From Flavobacteria bacterium BAL38 (GTDB lineage Bacteria > Bacteroidota > Bacteroidia > Flavobacteriales > Flavobacteriaceae), in NCBI GenBank assembly GCA_000169355.1, contig AAXX01000001.1:186001-250000 (forward strand): DNA of 64,000 nt, read 5' to 3'. Each line of letters starts with the position of its first letter. Position 1 is the first letter of the stretch. Made by a program: the position numbers and the translations under genes. The notes under the pieces are model-generated. The model was not told the origin of the DNA, searched no databases, and worked only from the letters and a program-made list of their open reading frames with translations. Positions 53,103 to 62,781 of the stretch are shown in pieces.

Positions 53103-54302
53103 TTATTCTTTAGGATTTTTATCTTCGTTTTGAATATCTTCTTTTGATTTTCCTAAACTTTCAATAACCGCTTTCTCTTCAGAAGTAGAAACAAAACCCG
53201 ATTCTACATCCCAATAATTCGTAAAAAAAGAAGTTTTTTTATTGATTAATGATTTATCTTTAAAAACGTTTTTATCACCATATCCAAATATTTTTTTGTC
53301 GAAATCAGTAATTACCATGTGGTTTTTTACTTCGATTCTTCGATTTTGTTTCTTATAGCGTTTTTCAAAACCAATTACTTCTTTAGAATTAGCTAAATAA
53401 TAAAAATCACCTTCTTGTCTAAAAGTATTTTTGAATTCCAATTTATACACTTTTCGGGTTGAAAACATACCTTCTTTATATGCCTGAAGTCGGTCTGGAG
53501 AAACATAAGAACTCACTTCCATAATGATTTTTTTCTTACTATCGTAGACAATCTTAAAATCTGATAAAATGCCTTTCGATTCTGAAAGAGGCACAATTTT
53601 TATTACCAAATAATCTTCGTTAGAAGGATATGTTTTTACAAAAAAATCGTACGTTTTCTTAGCTCTAGAATCTAAAACCTCATCTAAATACTTAAATTGA
53701 TAATAATTTTCAATAATATTATTTAAATCATATCCTAACACGTTTGGATCGATGTTTCCGTCCAAAATACCAACAGCTCGATTTTGTTCTACTAAAATAT
53801 CGGTTTTAATATTATTCTTATTTCCTAAAATCTGAAAATTAATTAAGCCATCGTTAAAAAAAATTATATCACTATCTCTTTTATAAAATTCGCGCAAGTA
53901 AATTTTTAAATTAACTGGAAGCGTTAAATTATTTTTTGAGTTCTCTATAATTCGTTTTAAAATTTCTTGTGGATGATCTTTTGTAATAATATATTCTTCT
54001 AACTGTTGCGTTATGGGCTCTAAATAAATTACATTTTCATTTTTATTTAATGAAGATGCTTTAATGAAATTTTTTTTATAAGAAGAATGAGAAAATTCTA
54101 AATCAGATGACCTAGTGAGGCTAATAAAAGCTTTTCCTTCTGAATTGGTTAAAAAGCCTTGACGAGTCCTTAGCGAAGTAATAGTTACTTCTTCAATAGG
54201 CATATCGGTATCAAAATCTTTTACAATTACCGTAAATTCGATATTTTGCGAAAAGATAACAGATGTAAAAAGTATAAATAAAAAAATAAGTTTTTTTATC
54301 AT
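53103..54302 (-). CDS. Carboxypeptidase-like regulatory domain protein, exported
   Basis: The start is the ATG at 54302 (MIKKLIFLFILFTSVIFSQ, signal peptide); an upstream extension is spurious. Residues about 20-95 form a CarboxypepD_reg-like beta-sandwich (VKDFDTDMPIEEVTITSLRTRQGFLTNSEGKAFI). The rest (about 300 residues) is a beta-rich domain of unknown function common in Bacteroidota. It is probably at the outer membrane. It is monocistronic, downstream of the ferredoxin terminator. Confidence 0.75.
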   Translation of the reverse strand: MIKKLIFLFILFTSVIFSQNIEFTVIVKDFDTDMPIEEVTITSLRTRQGFLTNSEGKAFISLTRSSDLEFSHSSYKKNFIKASSLNKNENVIYLEPITQQLEEYIITKDHPQEILKRIIENSKNNLTLPVNLKIYLREFYKRDSDIIFFNDGLINFQILGNKNNIKTDILVEQNRAVGILDGNIDPNVLGYDLNNIIENYYQFKYLDEVLDSRAKKTYDFFVKTYPSNEDYLVIKIVPLSESKGILSDFKIVYDSKKKIIMEVSSYVSPDRLQAYKEGMFSTRKVYKLEFKNTFRQEGDFYYLANSKEVIGFEKRYKKQNRRIEVKNHMVITDFDKKIFGYGDKNVFKDKSLINKKTSFFTNYWDVESGFVSTSEEKAVIESLGKSKEDIQNEDKNPKE

Positions 54303-54386
54303 AAATTTCCGATTAACAATCAAATTTAACGAAAATAAAATCAAAAAACAGCATTTTTCATAAGTTTTTAAACTGTATGAAAACAA

Positions 54387-54419
54387 AAAAGAGAACTTTC
54401 TATGAAAATTCTCTTTTTT
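54387..54419. terminator. Terminator of the ferredoxin gene
   Basis: AAAAGAGAACTTTC / GAAAATTCTCTTTT with a 3-base loop and T run lies just past the ferredoxin stop. Confidence 0.82.
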
Positions 54420-54438
54420 AACATGTTATTAAAAAAAA

Positions 54439-54789
54439 TTACTCGTTGTGTAAAAACGATTGTCTGTTTAATAAAGTTTCTTCACTTTCTACATGATTAT
54501 CATCGGGAACACAACAATCTACCGGACAAACAGCCGCACATTGAGGTTCTTCGTGAAACCCTTTACATTCTGTACATTTTCCTGGTACAATGTAATAAAT
54601 ATCGTCTGATACCGGTGTTTGAGCTGCATCAGAATCAACTTCAGTACCGTCTGGTAAAATTACTTTTCCACTTAATTTTGTACCATCTTTCCATCTCCAA
54701 TCATCAGCCCCTTCATAAATTGCAGTGTTTGGACATTCAGGTTCGCAAGCACCACAGTTAATACATTCGTCAGTTATTATAATTGCCAT
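54439..54789 (-). CDS. 4Fe-4S dicluster ferredoxin
   Basis: A 116-residue ferredoxin. The first Cys set is [12 protein letters not shown] near residues 9-20. The second is [18 protein letters not shown] near residues 73-90, with a wider gap than in small ferredoxins, as in the Allochromatium/YfhL type. It carries electrons in the cytosol. It is divergent from the acyl-CoA reductase gene, an arrangement common in Flavobacteriia. Confidence 0.93.
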   Translation of the reverse strand: MAIIITDECINCGACEPECPNTAIYEGADDWRWKDGTKLSGKVILPDGTEVDSDAAQTPVSDDIYYIVPGKCTECKGFHEEPQCAAVCPVDCCVPDDNHVESEETLLNRQSFLHNE

Positions 54790-54926
54790 TTCGTTATATT
54801 TAATTATTTAAAAGTTAAATTGTTAAAAAGTTGAATCTCTTATTAATCTAAACTTTTGGCTAATGCCTTTTCACTTCATATCTTTGTGCAAAAATACAAC
54901 GTAAACCAAATATAAACAAGTTACAA

Positions 54927-55985
54927 ATGTTACAAAATGAAATTAAATCGAGTTTTGTTGAATTAGGAAAATTTTTACGCCAATTTTCTGAGGTCGAAAA
55001 TATAAAAGATTCTTCGGTTTTAGAAAATGAATTATTCTTTAATGATTTTGCCGATTTAATTAAACTTTCGCAATCTCATAATGGTTGGTTTACACCTGAA
55101 CAAGTACATTTTAGTATTCAATCTTGGTCAAAAGCATTAACGGAAGACAACCTAAATCAATGGGTTTCCAATTATGATTTTTCTAAAACTGAAAAGAAAA
55201 AAGTAGGATTAATTTTAGCTGGAAATATTCCTTTAGTGGGTTTTCATGATTTTCTTTCGGTATTAATTTCGGGTCATGATTTATTGGTAAAAACATCATC
55301 AAATGACCAACATTTATTAAAATTTTTAGCCAAATATTTAATAGCTATTTCTCCAAATCTTAACTCAAAAATAACATTTGTTGAAGATAAATTAGAAGGT
55401 TTTGATGTTGTAATTGCTACTGGAAGCAACAATACCGCAAGATATTTTGAATATTACTTTAAAGACAAACCAAATATTATTCGTAAAAACAGAAATTCGG
55501 TTGCCGTTTTAAATGGAACAGAATCTCACGAAGATTTAATAAATTTAGGTGAAGATATTTTTAGATATTTTGGATTAGGTTGCCGAAATGTATCTAAACT
55601 ATTTGTTCCGAAAGGTTATAATTTTGATGCTTTTTTTAACGCTATGTTTGAATATAGAGACGTTATTAAATATGAAAAATATGCCAACAATTATGATTAT
55701 AATAAAGCTGTATTCTTAATGAGTAATTTTAAATTATTAGACAACGAATTTTTAACTATTAAAGAAGATAGTAGCTATTCATCTCCTATTTCTTCTGTTT
55801 TTTATGAATATTATGAAGACATTAAAGAAGTTGAAAATCAATTAGCTAAAGATGCTGAACAAATTCAATGTATTGTTTCAAATAATTTAATTGCACAATC
55901 AGTTGCCTTTGGAAAAACACAGCAACCAAATCTTTGGGATTATGCTGATAATGTAGACACACTTGCATTTTTATCAAAAATATAA
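54927..55985 (+). CDS. Acyl-CoA reductase, LuxC-like
   Basis: A 352-residue protein of the LuxC/acyl-CoA reductase family. Marks are KVGLILAGNIPLVGFHDFLSVLISGHDLLVKTSS near residues 92-125, VIATGSNNTARYFEYYFKD near residue 168, and the catalytic Cys in FGLGCRNVSKLF near residue 218. It likely reduces activated fatty acids to aldehydes, or acts in a related step; the product is unknown. It lies between a ferredoxin and the serine genes. Confidence 0.86.
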   Translation: MLQNEIKSSFVELGKFLRQFSEVENIKDSSVLENELFFNDFADLIKLSQSHNGWFTPEQVHFSIQSWSKALTEDNLNQWVSNYDFSKTEKKKVGLILAGNIPLVGFHDFLSVLISGHDLLVKTSSNDQHLLKFLAKYLIAISPNLNSKITFVEDKLEGFDVVIATGSNNTARYFEYYFKDKPNIIRKNRNSVAVLNGTESHEDLINLGEDIFRYFGLGCRNVSKLFVPKGYNFDAFFNAMFEYRDVIKYEKYANNYDYNKAVFLMSNFKLLDNEFLTIKEDSSYSSPISSVFYEYYEDIKEVENQLAKDAEQIQCIVSNNLIAQSVAFGKTQQPNLWDYADNVDTLAFLSKI

Positions 55986-56129
55986 TTACACAATTATCAT
56001 TTTTTTACATAATCTACAAGGTTTTCGTTAATAACATCGCATAATTATTATTAAATTATAAGCCTGTTTTTAGTTGATATTTCCGAAATTTGCTTTTTTA
56101 AAATACACAAATAACTACATATAATAAAA

Positions 56130-57200
56130 ATGAAAAAACACAACTACAGCGCAGGTCCATGTATACTTCCTCAAGAAGTATTTGAAAAATCGGCACAAGC
56201 AATTATCGATTTTAATCAATCAGGATTGTCGCTTTTAGAAATTTCACATCGAAGCAAAGATTTTGTTGCCGTAATGGACGAAGCAAGAGCTTTAGTATTA
56301 GAATTATTAGGTTTAGAAGGAAAAGGTTACCAAGCGTTATTTTTAGCTGGTGGTGCTAGTTTAGAATTCTTAATGATTCCATACAATTTAATGAAAGTTA
56401 ATGGAAAAGCAGCCTATTTAGATACGGGAACTTGGGCTAGCGGAGCTATTAAAGAAGCTAAACATTTTGGAGAAACAATTGTAGTTGCTTCTTCAAAACC
56501 TGAAAACTATAATCATATTCCAAAAAATTATACTGTTCCTTCAGATGCCGATTATTTTCACTGCACAAGTAATAACACAATTTTTGGAACCCAAATGAAA
56601 TCTTTTCCAGAAGTTTCAATTCCATTAGTTTGTGATATGAGTTCTGATATTTTTTCGAGAAGTTTAGATTTTTCAAAATTTGATATTATTTATGCAGGAG
56701 CTCAAAAAAACATGGGGCCAGCAGGAACAACTTTAGTAGTTGTTAAAGAAGAAATTTTAGGAAAAACAGGGAGAACAATTCCGGGTATGTTAAATTACCA
56801 AGAACATATTTCTAAAGAAAGTATGTACAATACTCCACCTGTATTTCCGGTTTATGCCTCATTATTAACTTTACAATGGTTAAAAAAATTAGGTGGAATT
56901 ACTGCAATTGAAAAAATCAATGAAGCTAAAGCAAATTTATTATATGCTGAAATCGACAGAAATCCATTATTCAAAGGAGTTGCTGCATTGGAAGATCGTT
57001 CTAACATGAATGCTACATTTGTATTAACAAACCCTGAACATGAAGCAAAATTTGATGCTATGTGGAAAGCGGCTGGAATATCTGGTATAGCTGGACATCG
57101 TTCTGTAGGAGGATATAGAGCATCAATGTATAATGCATTACCAATTGAAAGTGTTCAAGTTTTAGTTGATGTAATGCAAGAATTAGAAAAAAATATTTAA
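56130..57200 (+). CDS. serC: Phosphoserine aminotransferase
   Basis: A 356-residue PLP enzyme that makes 3-phosphoserine. It starts HNYSAGPCILPQEV, has LFLAGGASLEFLMIPYNL near residue 70, a Lys-PLP site in YAGAQKNMGPAG near residue 192, and ends in SVGGYRASMYNALPIESV. It is 57 bases before the dehydrogenase gene that supplies its substrate, so the pair forms the serine operon. Confidence 0.96.
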   Translation: MKKHNYSAGPCILPQEVFEKSAQAIIDFNQSGLSLLEISHRSKDFVAVMDEARALVLELLGLEGKGYQALFLAGGASLEFLMIPYNLMKVNGKAAYLDTGTWASGAIKEAKHFGETIVVASSKPENYNHIPKNYTVPSDADYFHCTSNNTIFGTQMKSFPEVSIPLVCDMSSDIFSRSLDFSKFDIIYAGAQKNMGPAGTTLVVVKEEILGKTGRTIPGMLNYQEHISKESMYNTPPVFPVYASLLTLQWLKKLGGITAIEKINEAKANLLYAEIDRNPLFKGVAALEDRSNMNATFVLTNPEHEAKFDAMWKAAGISGIAGHRSVGGYRASMYNALPIESVQVLVDVMQELEKNI

Positions 57201-57257
57201 TAAAAATTACAGTTTAGATTTCTTTTGATCTTTAAACTACAAACACTAAACATAAAA

Positions 57258-58214
57258 ATGAAAGTTTTAGCAAACGACGGAATTTCAAAAAGCGGAATTA
57301 AAGCTTTAGAAAAAGGAGGTTTTGAAGTAATTACAACAAAAGTAGCTCAAGAACAAGTAGCCAATTATATTAACACTAATGATGTAAAAGTAATTTTAGT
57401 AAGAAGTGCTACTAAAGTGAGACAAGATATAATTGATGCTTGCCCAGGATTAAAAATTATTGGTCGTGGAGGTGTTGGAATGGATAACATAGATGTAGAC
57501 TATGCTCGTAGCAAAAACTTACATGTTATAAATACTCCTGCTTCTTCATCAGAAAGTGTAGCAGAATTAGTTTTTGCTCATTTGTTTACTGGAGTTCGTT
57601 TTTTACATGACTCTAATAGAAACATGCCTTTAGAGGGAGATTCTAACTTTGATGGTTTGAAAAAAGCTTATGCAAACGGAATTGAACTTAGAGGTAAAAC
57701 TTTAGGGATTATTGGATTTGGACGTATTGGTCAAGCGGTTGCAAAAATGGCACTTGGCTTAGGAATGAAAGTTATTGCTGCAGATAAATTTCTAAGCGAT
57801 GCCGTAATTCGCGTTGATTTTTACAATGGTCAATTTATTAATGTTGATATAAAAACAGAACCTTTAGAAGACATTTTTAAACATTCAGATTTTATTACTT
57901 TACATGTACCAGCTCAAGATGGTTATGTAATTGGTAAAGAAGAATTTGCTCAATTAAAAGATGGTGTAGGAATTGTTAATTGTGCTCGTGGTGGAGTTAT
58001 CGACGAAGTTGCTTTAGTTGAAGCACTAGACAATAATAAAGTAGCATTTGCAGGATTAGATGTATTTGAAAACGAACCAACTCCAGAAATTCAAATTTTA
58101 ATGCATCCGAAAATTTCTTTAACACCTCATATTGGAGCCGCAACTGGTGAAGCTCAAGATCGAATTGGTACTGAACTTGCTGAGCAAATTATTAGTTTAC
58201 TAAAAAATAATTAA
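57258..58214 (+). CDS. serA: D-3-phosphoglycerate dehydrogenase (short form)
   Basis: The start is the ATG at 57258 (MKVLANDGISKSGI); an earlier in-frame start is unlikely. A 318-residue NAD-dependent D-2-hydroxyacid dehydrogenase. NAD fold GIIGFGRIGQAVAKMA is near residue 150, catalytic Arg in NCARGGVID, Glu in DVFENEPT and His in TPHIGAAT. The C-terminal ACT domain of long SerA is absent, so serine feedback through ACT is not expected. Directly after serC. Confidence 0.9.
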   Translation: MKVLANDGISKSGIKALEKGGFEVITTKVAQEQVANYINTNDVKVILVRSATKVRQDIIDACPGLKIIGRGGVGMDNIDVDYARSKNLHVINTPASSSESVAELVFAHLFTGVRFLHDSNRNMPLEGDSNFDGLKKAYANGIELRGKTLGIIGFGRIGQAVAKMALGLGMKVIAADKFLSDAVIRVDFYNGQFINVDIKTEPLEDIFKHSDFITLHVPAQDGYVIGKEEFAQLKDGVGIVNCARGGVIDEVALVEALDNNKVAFAGLDVFENEPTPEIQILMHPKISLTPHIGAATGEAQDRIGTELAEQIISLLKNN

Positions 58215-58243
58215 TTTTATAAAAATAAATTAATAGAAATACA

Positions 58244-58275
58244 TAAAAGCATCGGCCAAGTCGGTGCTTTTTTTT
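58244..58275 (+). terminator. Terminator of the serC-serA operon
   Basis: AAAAGCATCG / CGGTGCTTTT with an 8-base loop and T run. Confidence 0.8.
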
Positions 58276-58305
58276 ATCTTTATACCATACTAAATACCTG
58301 AAGCT

Positions 58306-58737
58306 ATGAAATATTTTGTTTTACTGTTTTCAATGGTTTTTTCAATACTTTTAGCTTGTAATTCATCAAAAACTGAAAAAAAATTTGATGATAAACCAAA
58401 ACTAGAAAGCGATACTATTCGTATAGTAAATAAAGAAATTGAATATGAAGTTCTAATAATTGATATTGGATTTTCTTCTTGGTTTAATAGTAATGCTAAA
58501 CCCAGAAATTATTATTCACAAGCTTATTTAGAAGCAAGAAATAACGTTTGGGTATTGGAATGGAACCGAAGAACAATGCTTTCATCTCAATACAATCCAA
58601 ATTTATATGAAATGAGTATTAATTATGACACTCATATTGATTATGGTTACGAAGTAAATTATATGATATATAATTATTTAGTCTATTTTCAACTAAAATA
58701 CAACCAAAAACTCGGTGGCTTTACACCTAGAATTTAA
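58306..58737 (+). CDS. DUF6146 family lipoprotein
   Basis: A 143-residue lipoprotein (lipobox LLAC at about residue 18). It has the family segments EYEVLIIDIGFSSWFNSNAKPRNYYSQ and YLEARNNVWVLEWNRR. The function is unknown. It is 3 bases before the DUF6787 gene and forms a pair with it. Confidence 0.8.
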   Translation: MKYFVLLFSMVFSILLACNSSKTEKKFDDKPKLESDTIRIVNKEIEYEVLIIDIGFSSWFNSNAKPRNYYSQAYLEARNNVWVLEWNRRTMLSSQYNPNLYEMSINYDTHIDYGYEVNYMIYNYLVYFQLKYNQKLGGFTPRI

Positions 58738-58740
58738 TTT

Positions 58741-59067
58741 ATGAAGAAACTAAAAGAACGCTGGAATGTTAGTTCAAATTGGCAATTAAGCCTTATTTTT
58801 ATTGTATTTGCAATCACTGGTTATAGCTCATTACAAATAGCAAAACCATTTTTGAGTTTAGTAGGAATTCCAGAAACATTTGAACCTCATTGGTTATATA
58901 GAGTTTTAAGAATTATACTTATTTTTCCTATATACCAAGTATTACTAATAATTGTTGGTTCTATTTTTGGTCAGTTTGCCTTTTTTTGGGAATTTGAAAA
59001 GAAAATGCTTAATCGAATGAAGTTAGGTTTTATTGCTAATTATGTTGATTCCAAATTAAAAAAATAA
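58741..59067 (+). CDS. DUF6787 family membrane protein
   Basis: A 108-residue protein with two membrane helices (about residues 17-35 and 58-80). Family marks are LKERWNVSSNWQLSLIFIVFAITGYSSL and HWLYRVLRIILIFPIYQVLLI, then GQFAFFWEFEKKMLNRM. Function unknown. The second gene of the pair with DUF6146, ending in a terminator. Confidence 0.8.
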   Translation: MKKLKERWNVSSNWQLSLIFIVFAITGYSSLQIAKPFLSLVGIPETFEPHWLYRVLRIILIFPIYQVLLIIVGSIFGQFAFFWEFEKKMLNRMKLGFIANYVDSKLKK

Positions 59068-59068
59068 A

Positions 59069-59089
59069 AGACCGACTAAATGTCGGTCT
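59069..59089. terminator. Bidirectional terminator
   Basis: AGACCGAC / GTCGGTCT with a 5-base loop and A/T tracts on each side, between convergent genes. Confidence 0.8.
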
Positions 59090-59098
59090 CTCTTAATT

Positions 59099-60640
59099 TT
59101 ATAAAGGAATATTTCCGTGTTTTCGTTTTGGTGTTTCCACCACTTTATTTTCAAGCATACTAAATGCTTTTAAAAGTTTTCTTCTTGTGTCGTGAGGTAA
59201 AATTACTTCATCAATAAATCCTCTTTGAGCTGCAGTATAAGGGTTTGCGAACAATTCAGCATATTCTGCTTCTTTTTCTAACAATTTAGCTGCTGGATCT
59301 GCTGCTTCGCTAATTTCTCTTTTAAAAATGATTTCCGATGCTCCTTTTGCACCCATAACCGCAATTTCTGCTCCTGGCCATGCAAAATTCATATCAGCAC
59401 CAATATGCTTAGAATTCATTACATCGTAAGCTCCACCATAAGCTTTACGCGTAATTACAGTAACTCTTGGAACGGTTGCTTCACTAAATGCATATAATAA
59501 TTTAGCCCCATGAACAATAATTCCATTCCATTCTTGATCTGTTCCTGGTAAGAAACCAGGCACATCTTCTAATACCAATAAAGGAATATTAAAACAATCG
59601 CAAAAACGTACAAAACGTGCTCCTTTAATAGATGATTTTACATCTAAACAACCCGCTAGATATTTAGGATTATTGGCTACAATTCCAATACTTCTTCCTC
59701 CTAATCTTGCAAAACCGACAATGATATTTTCTGCAAAATCTTTATGAATTTCAAAAAACGAATCTTCATCTATGATGTTTGTAATTACATCATGCATATC
59801 ATAAGGTTTGTTCGCATTATCAGGAACAATTGTATCTAATTTTTCACGAACTTCATTTCCTAAAACATAAGGAACTTTTGGCGTAGTTTCTCTGTTGTTT
59901 TGAGGTACATAGCTCAATAATTTTTTAATATCTTCTAAACATTCTATTCCGTTTGGAGATGTAATATGAGCTACTCCTGATTTAGTTGAATGTGTGCTTG
60001 CGCCTCCTAATTCTTCTGAAGTTACTTCTTCGTTTGTAACTGTTTTCACCACATTAGGTCCTGTAACAAACATATAACTATTTCCTTCTACCATCATGGT
60101 AAAATCGGTCATTGCAGGTGAATAAACCGCTCCACCAGCACAAGGCCCCATAATAGCCGAAATTTGAGGAATTACACCACTTGATTGCACATTTTTATAA
60201 AAAATATCAGCATAACCACCAAGCGAACGCACACCTTCTTGGATACGTGCGCCACCAGAATCGTTAAGTCCAATCATAGGTGCTCCACTTTTTAGCGCCA
60301 TATCCATTACTTTGCATATTTTTTCAGCATGAGTTTCAGACAACGAACCTCCAAAAACTGTAAAATCTTGTGCAAAAACATAAACTATTCTTCCGTTTAT
60401 TGTACCATAACCTGTTACTACTCCATCACCATAATAGATTTCTTTTTCCATTCCAAAATCGGTAGTTCTGTGAGTTACTAGCATACCAATCTCTTCAAAA
60501 GAACCTTCATCTAAAAGATATTCCACTCTTTCGCGAGCTGTTAATTTCTTTTTAGCATGATGAGAAGCTATACGTTTTTCGCCTCCACCTAGTTTAGCTA
60601 AGGCAATTTTATCATTTAATATTTTTATTTTATCTTCCAT
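59099..60640 (-). CDS. pccB: Acyl-CoA (propionyl-CoA type) carboxylase, carboxyltransferase beta subunit
   Basis: A 513-residue carboxyltransferase. It has [42 protein letters not shown], the crotonase-fold oxyanion parts [16 protein letters not shown] and [12 protein letters not shown] near residues 120-175, and [10 protein letters not shown] in the C-half. This pattern fits propionyl-CoA carboxylase beta more than acetyl-CoA carboxylase. Third gene of the operon BCCP, biotin carboxylase, CT-beta. It would make methylmalonyl-CoA from propionyl-CoA; which acyl-CoA is used is inferred. Confidence 0.9.
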   Translation of the reverse strand: MEDKIKILNDKIALAKLGGGEKRIASHHAKKKLTARERVEYLLDEGSFEEIGMLVTHRTTDFGMEKEIYYGDGVVTGYGTINGRIVYVFAQDFTVFGGSLSETHAEKICKVMDMALKSGAPMIGLNDSGGARIQEGVRSLGGYADIFYKNVQSSGVIPQISAIMGPCAGGAVYSPAMTDFTMMVEGNSYMFVTGPNVVKTVTNEEVTSEELGGASTHSTKSGVAHITSPNGIECLEDIKKLLSYVPQNNRETTPKVPYVLGNEVREKLDTIVPDNANKPYDMHDVITNIIDEDSFFEIHKDFAENIIVGFARLGGRSIGIVANNPKYLAGCLDVKSSIKGARFVRFCDCFNIPLLVLEDVPGFLPGTDQEWNGIIVHGAKLLYAFSEATVPRVTVITRKAYGGAYDVMNSKHIGADMNFAWPGAEIAVMGAKGASEIIFKREISEAADPAAKLLEKEAEYAELFANPYTAAQRGFIDEVILPHDTRRKLLKAFSMLENKVVETPKRKHGNIPL

Positions 60641-60682
60641 TTTCTTTCAATGAGTCAATTAGACAATTTATCGATGTGCCAA

Positions 60683-62131
60683 TTAATTAGGTAATCGTAA
60701 TACTTTTTGGTCTTCCAAATATTGCTTTAAAGCTATCATTGCAGCAATTTCAGCTTCTGTATCAAATTTTGATTTTAATTTTTCAGCATCATAATAAGCT
60801 TTAACAAAACCAGTATCAAAATCTCCCGAGCGGAATGCATCGTGTTCCATTACGAATTTACCAAAAGGCAATGTTGTTGCAACTCCTTCTACATGGTAAT
60901 TATCAATAGCCTTAATCATTAATTCTATAGATTCTTCACGAGTTTTTCCGTATGTCACTAATTTAGAAAGCATTGGGTCATAATAAATAGGCACATCCAT
61001 TCCTTCTTCAATACCGTTATCCACTCGAATTCCTTCGCCTTCAGGTAATTTGTAAGTACTTAAAAATCCAACATTAGGTAAGAAATCATTCATAGAATCT
61101 TCAGCATAAACTCGAAGTTCCATGGCATGCCCTTGAATTTTCAAATCTTCTTGCTTCATTTGTAAAGCTTCACCGCGAGCAACACGAATTTGTAATTCTA
61201 CTAAATCTAAACCAGAAATCATTTCGGTAACAGGATGTTCTACTTGTAAGCGAGTATTCATCTCTAAAAAGTAGAAATTATGATCGGCATCCATTAAAAA
61301 CTCTACAGTTCCTGCTCCTAAATAATCACATGCACGAGCTACTTTTACAGCAGCTTCTCCCATTTCTTTGCGTTTTTCTGGTGTTAAAATACACGAAGGT
61401 GCTTCTTCCACCACTTTTTGATGACGACGTTGAATGCTACATTCTCTTTCAAAAACATACAAAACATTACCGTGACTATCCGCCATAATTTGGATTTCGA
61501 TGTGACGTGGTTTTGTTACATATTTTTCTATAAAAACAGAACCATCTCCAAAAGCCGAAGTTGCTTCACTAATTGCACGATTCATTTGCGATTCAAAATC
61601 TTCTTCTCTTTCAACTACTCGCATTCCTTTTCCTCCACCACCAGCAGACGCTTTTATTAAAATAGGAAAACCAACCGCTTTAGCCGTTTTTTTAGCTTCT
61701 TCTACATCAATAATTGCATGATCTACTCCAGGAACCATAGGTATATCATATTTCATAACGGCTTCTTTTGCCGCTAATTTACTTCCCATCATTTCAATGG
61801 CTTTCGATTTTGGTCCAATGAAAATGATATTGTTTTTCTCACAAGCTTCAGCAAAAGCCGAATTTTCACTTAAAAACCCGTAACCTGGATGAACAGCATC
61901 AACCCCTAAATCTTTACAAACTTCAATAATTTTATCGCCTCGCAAATACGATTGACTTGAAGCTGCTTCACCAATACAAACCGCTTCATCTGCATATTTT
62001 ACATGTAGGGCATTTCTATCGGCGGTTGAAAAAACAGCAACCGTTTTAATTCCCATTTTTTTTGCAGTTTTCATTACTCTTATGGCAATTTCACCGCGAT
62101 TTGCAACTAATATTTTGGTTATTTTTTTCAT
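60683..62131 (-). CDS. Biotin carboxylase subunit of acyl-CoA carboxylase
   Basis: A 482-residue ATP-grasp biotin carboxylase. Marks are KILVANRGEIAIRVMKTAKKMG (start), YGFLSENSAFA, ASAGGGGKGMRVV near residue 165, ECSIQRRHQKVVEEAPS, and EMNTRLQVEHPVTEM near residue 292. It carboxylates biotin on the separate carrier protein encoded upstream. A degenerate CTGAA...TTCAG hairpin lies in the 71-base gap before it. Confidence 0.93.
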   Translation of the reverse strand: MKKITKILVANRGEIAIRVMKTAKKMGIKTVAVFSTADRNALHVKYADEAVCIGEAASSQSYLRGDKIIEVCKDLGVDAVHPGYGFLSENSAFAEACEKNNIIFIGPKSKAIEMMGSKLAAKEAVMKYDIPMVPGVDHAIIDVEEAKKTAKAVGFPILIKASAGGGGKGMRVVEREEDFESQMNRAISEATSAFGDGSVFIEKYVTKPRHIEIQIMADSHGNVLYVFERECSIQRRHQKVVEEAPSCILTPEKRKEMGEAAVKVARACDYLGAGTVEFLMDADHNFYFLEMNTRLQVEHPVTEMISGLDLVELQIRVARGEALQMKQEDLKIQGHAMELRVYAEDSMNDFLPNVGFLSTYKLPEGEGIRVDNGIEEGMDVPIYYDPMLSKLVTYGKTREESIELMIKAIDNYHVEGVATTLPFGKFVMEHDAFRSGDFDTGFVKAYYDAEKLKSKFDTEAEIAAMIALKQYLEDQKVLRLPN

Positions 62132-62202
62132 TTATCCTGAATTTATTTCAGTATTTCCACTTTTTAAAAAGTCTAAATACTTACTACTTTTATCTTATCA
62201 CT

Positions 62203-62688
62203 TTATTCAAATTCAACTAATAATTGTCCTTTGTCAACTGCATTTCCTTTTTCAACAGCAATAGATTTAATAACTCCATCTCTTGGCGAAAGGAAGCTGT
62301 TTTCCATTTTCATCGCTTCTAAAATTAATAAAGAATCGTTTTCTTTTACAGATTGACCTACTTCTACGTTAATTTCAAGAATTAAACCTGGCATTGGAGC
62401 CTTAATTGCATTAACAACTTTAGTCTTTCCTCTTTCAATTCCCATACCTTTGATTAATTCATCTAAAGGATCTGAAATTGCAACTTCATACGTATTGTTG
62501 TTGACTTTAATTATGTATCTTTTTGAAATAAAATCTGTTGAAACAATTTCTGCTTTAAAAGGTTTGTGATCTTTTAACACATGAAACTTTAAATCCTCAA
62601 CCTGAACAGCATCAAGTTTTTTAAGTTTACTTTCAGTTAGTTCAAAAGAAGTTGAACTATTCACTAAAAGTTTATAATTGGTATCCAT
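62203..62688 (-). CDS. Biotin carboxyl carrier protein subunit
   Basis: A 161-residue carrier protein. The C-terminal biotinyl domain (residues about 92-161) has MPGLILEINVEVGQSVKENDSL and EAMKMEN, where Lys127 is the biotin site. The N-terminal 85 residues form a beta-rich part. First gene of the three-gene carboxylase operon. Confidence 0.92.
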   Translation of the reverse strand: MDTNYKLLVNSSTSFELTESKLKKLDAVQVEDLKFHVLKDHKPFKAEIVSTDFISKRYIIKVNNNTYEVAISDPLDELIKGMGIERGKTKVVNAIKAPMPGLILEINVEVGQSVKENDSLLILEAMKMENSFLSPRDGVIKSIAVEKGNAVDKGQLLVEFE

Positions 62689-62781
62689 ATTAGATTATTT
62701 TTAGTTGCAGTAAACTTACAAAAAGAAATCGTTTGCGTAAATGATAAATCTCATAAATTTTGTAAAAATAATATAGCTATT

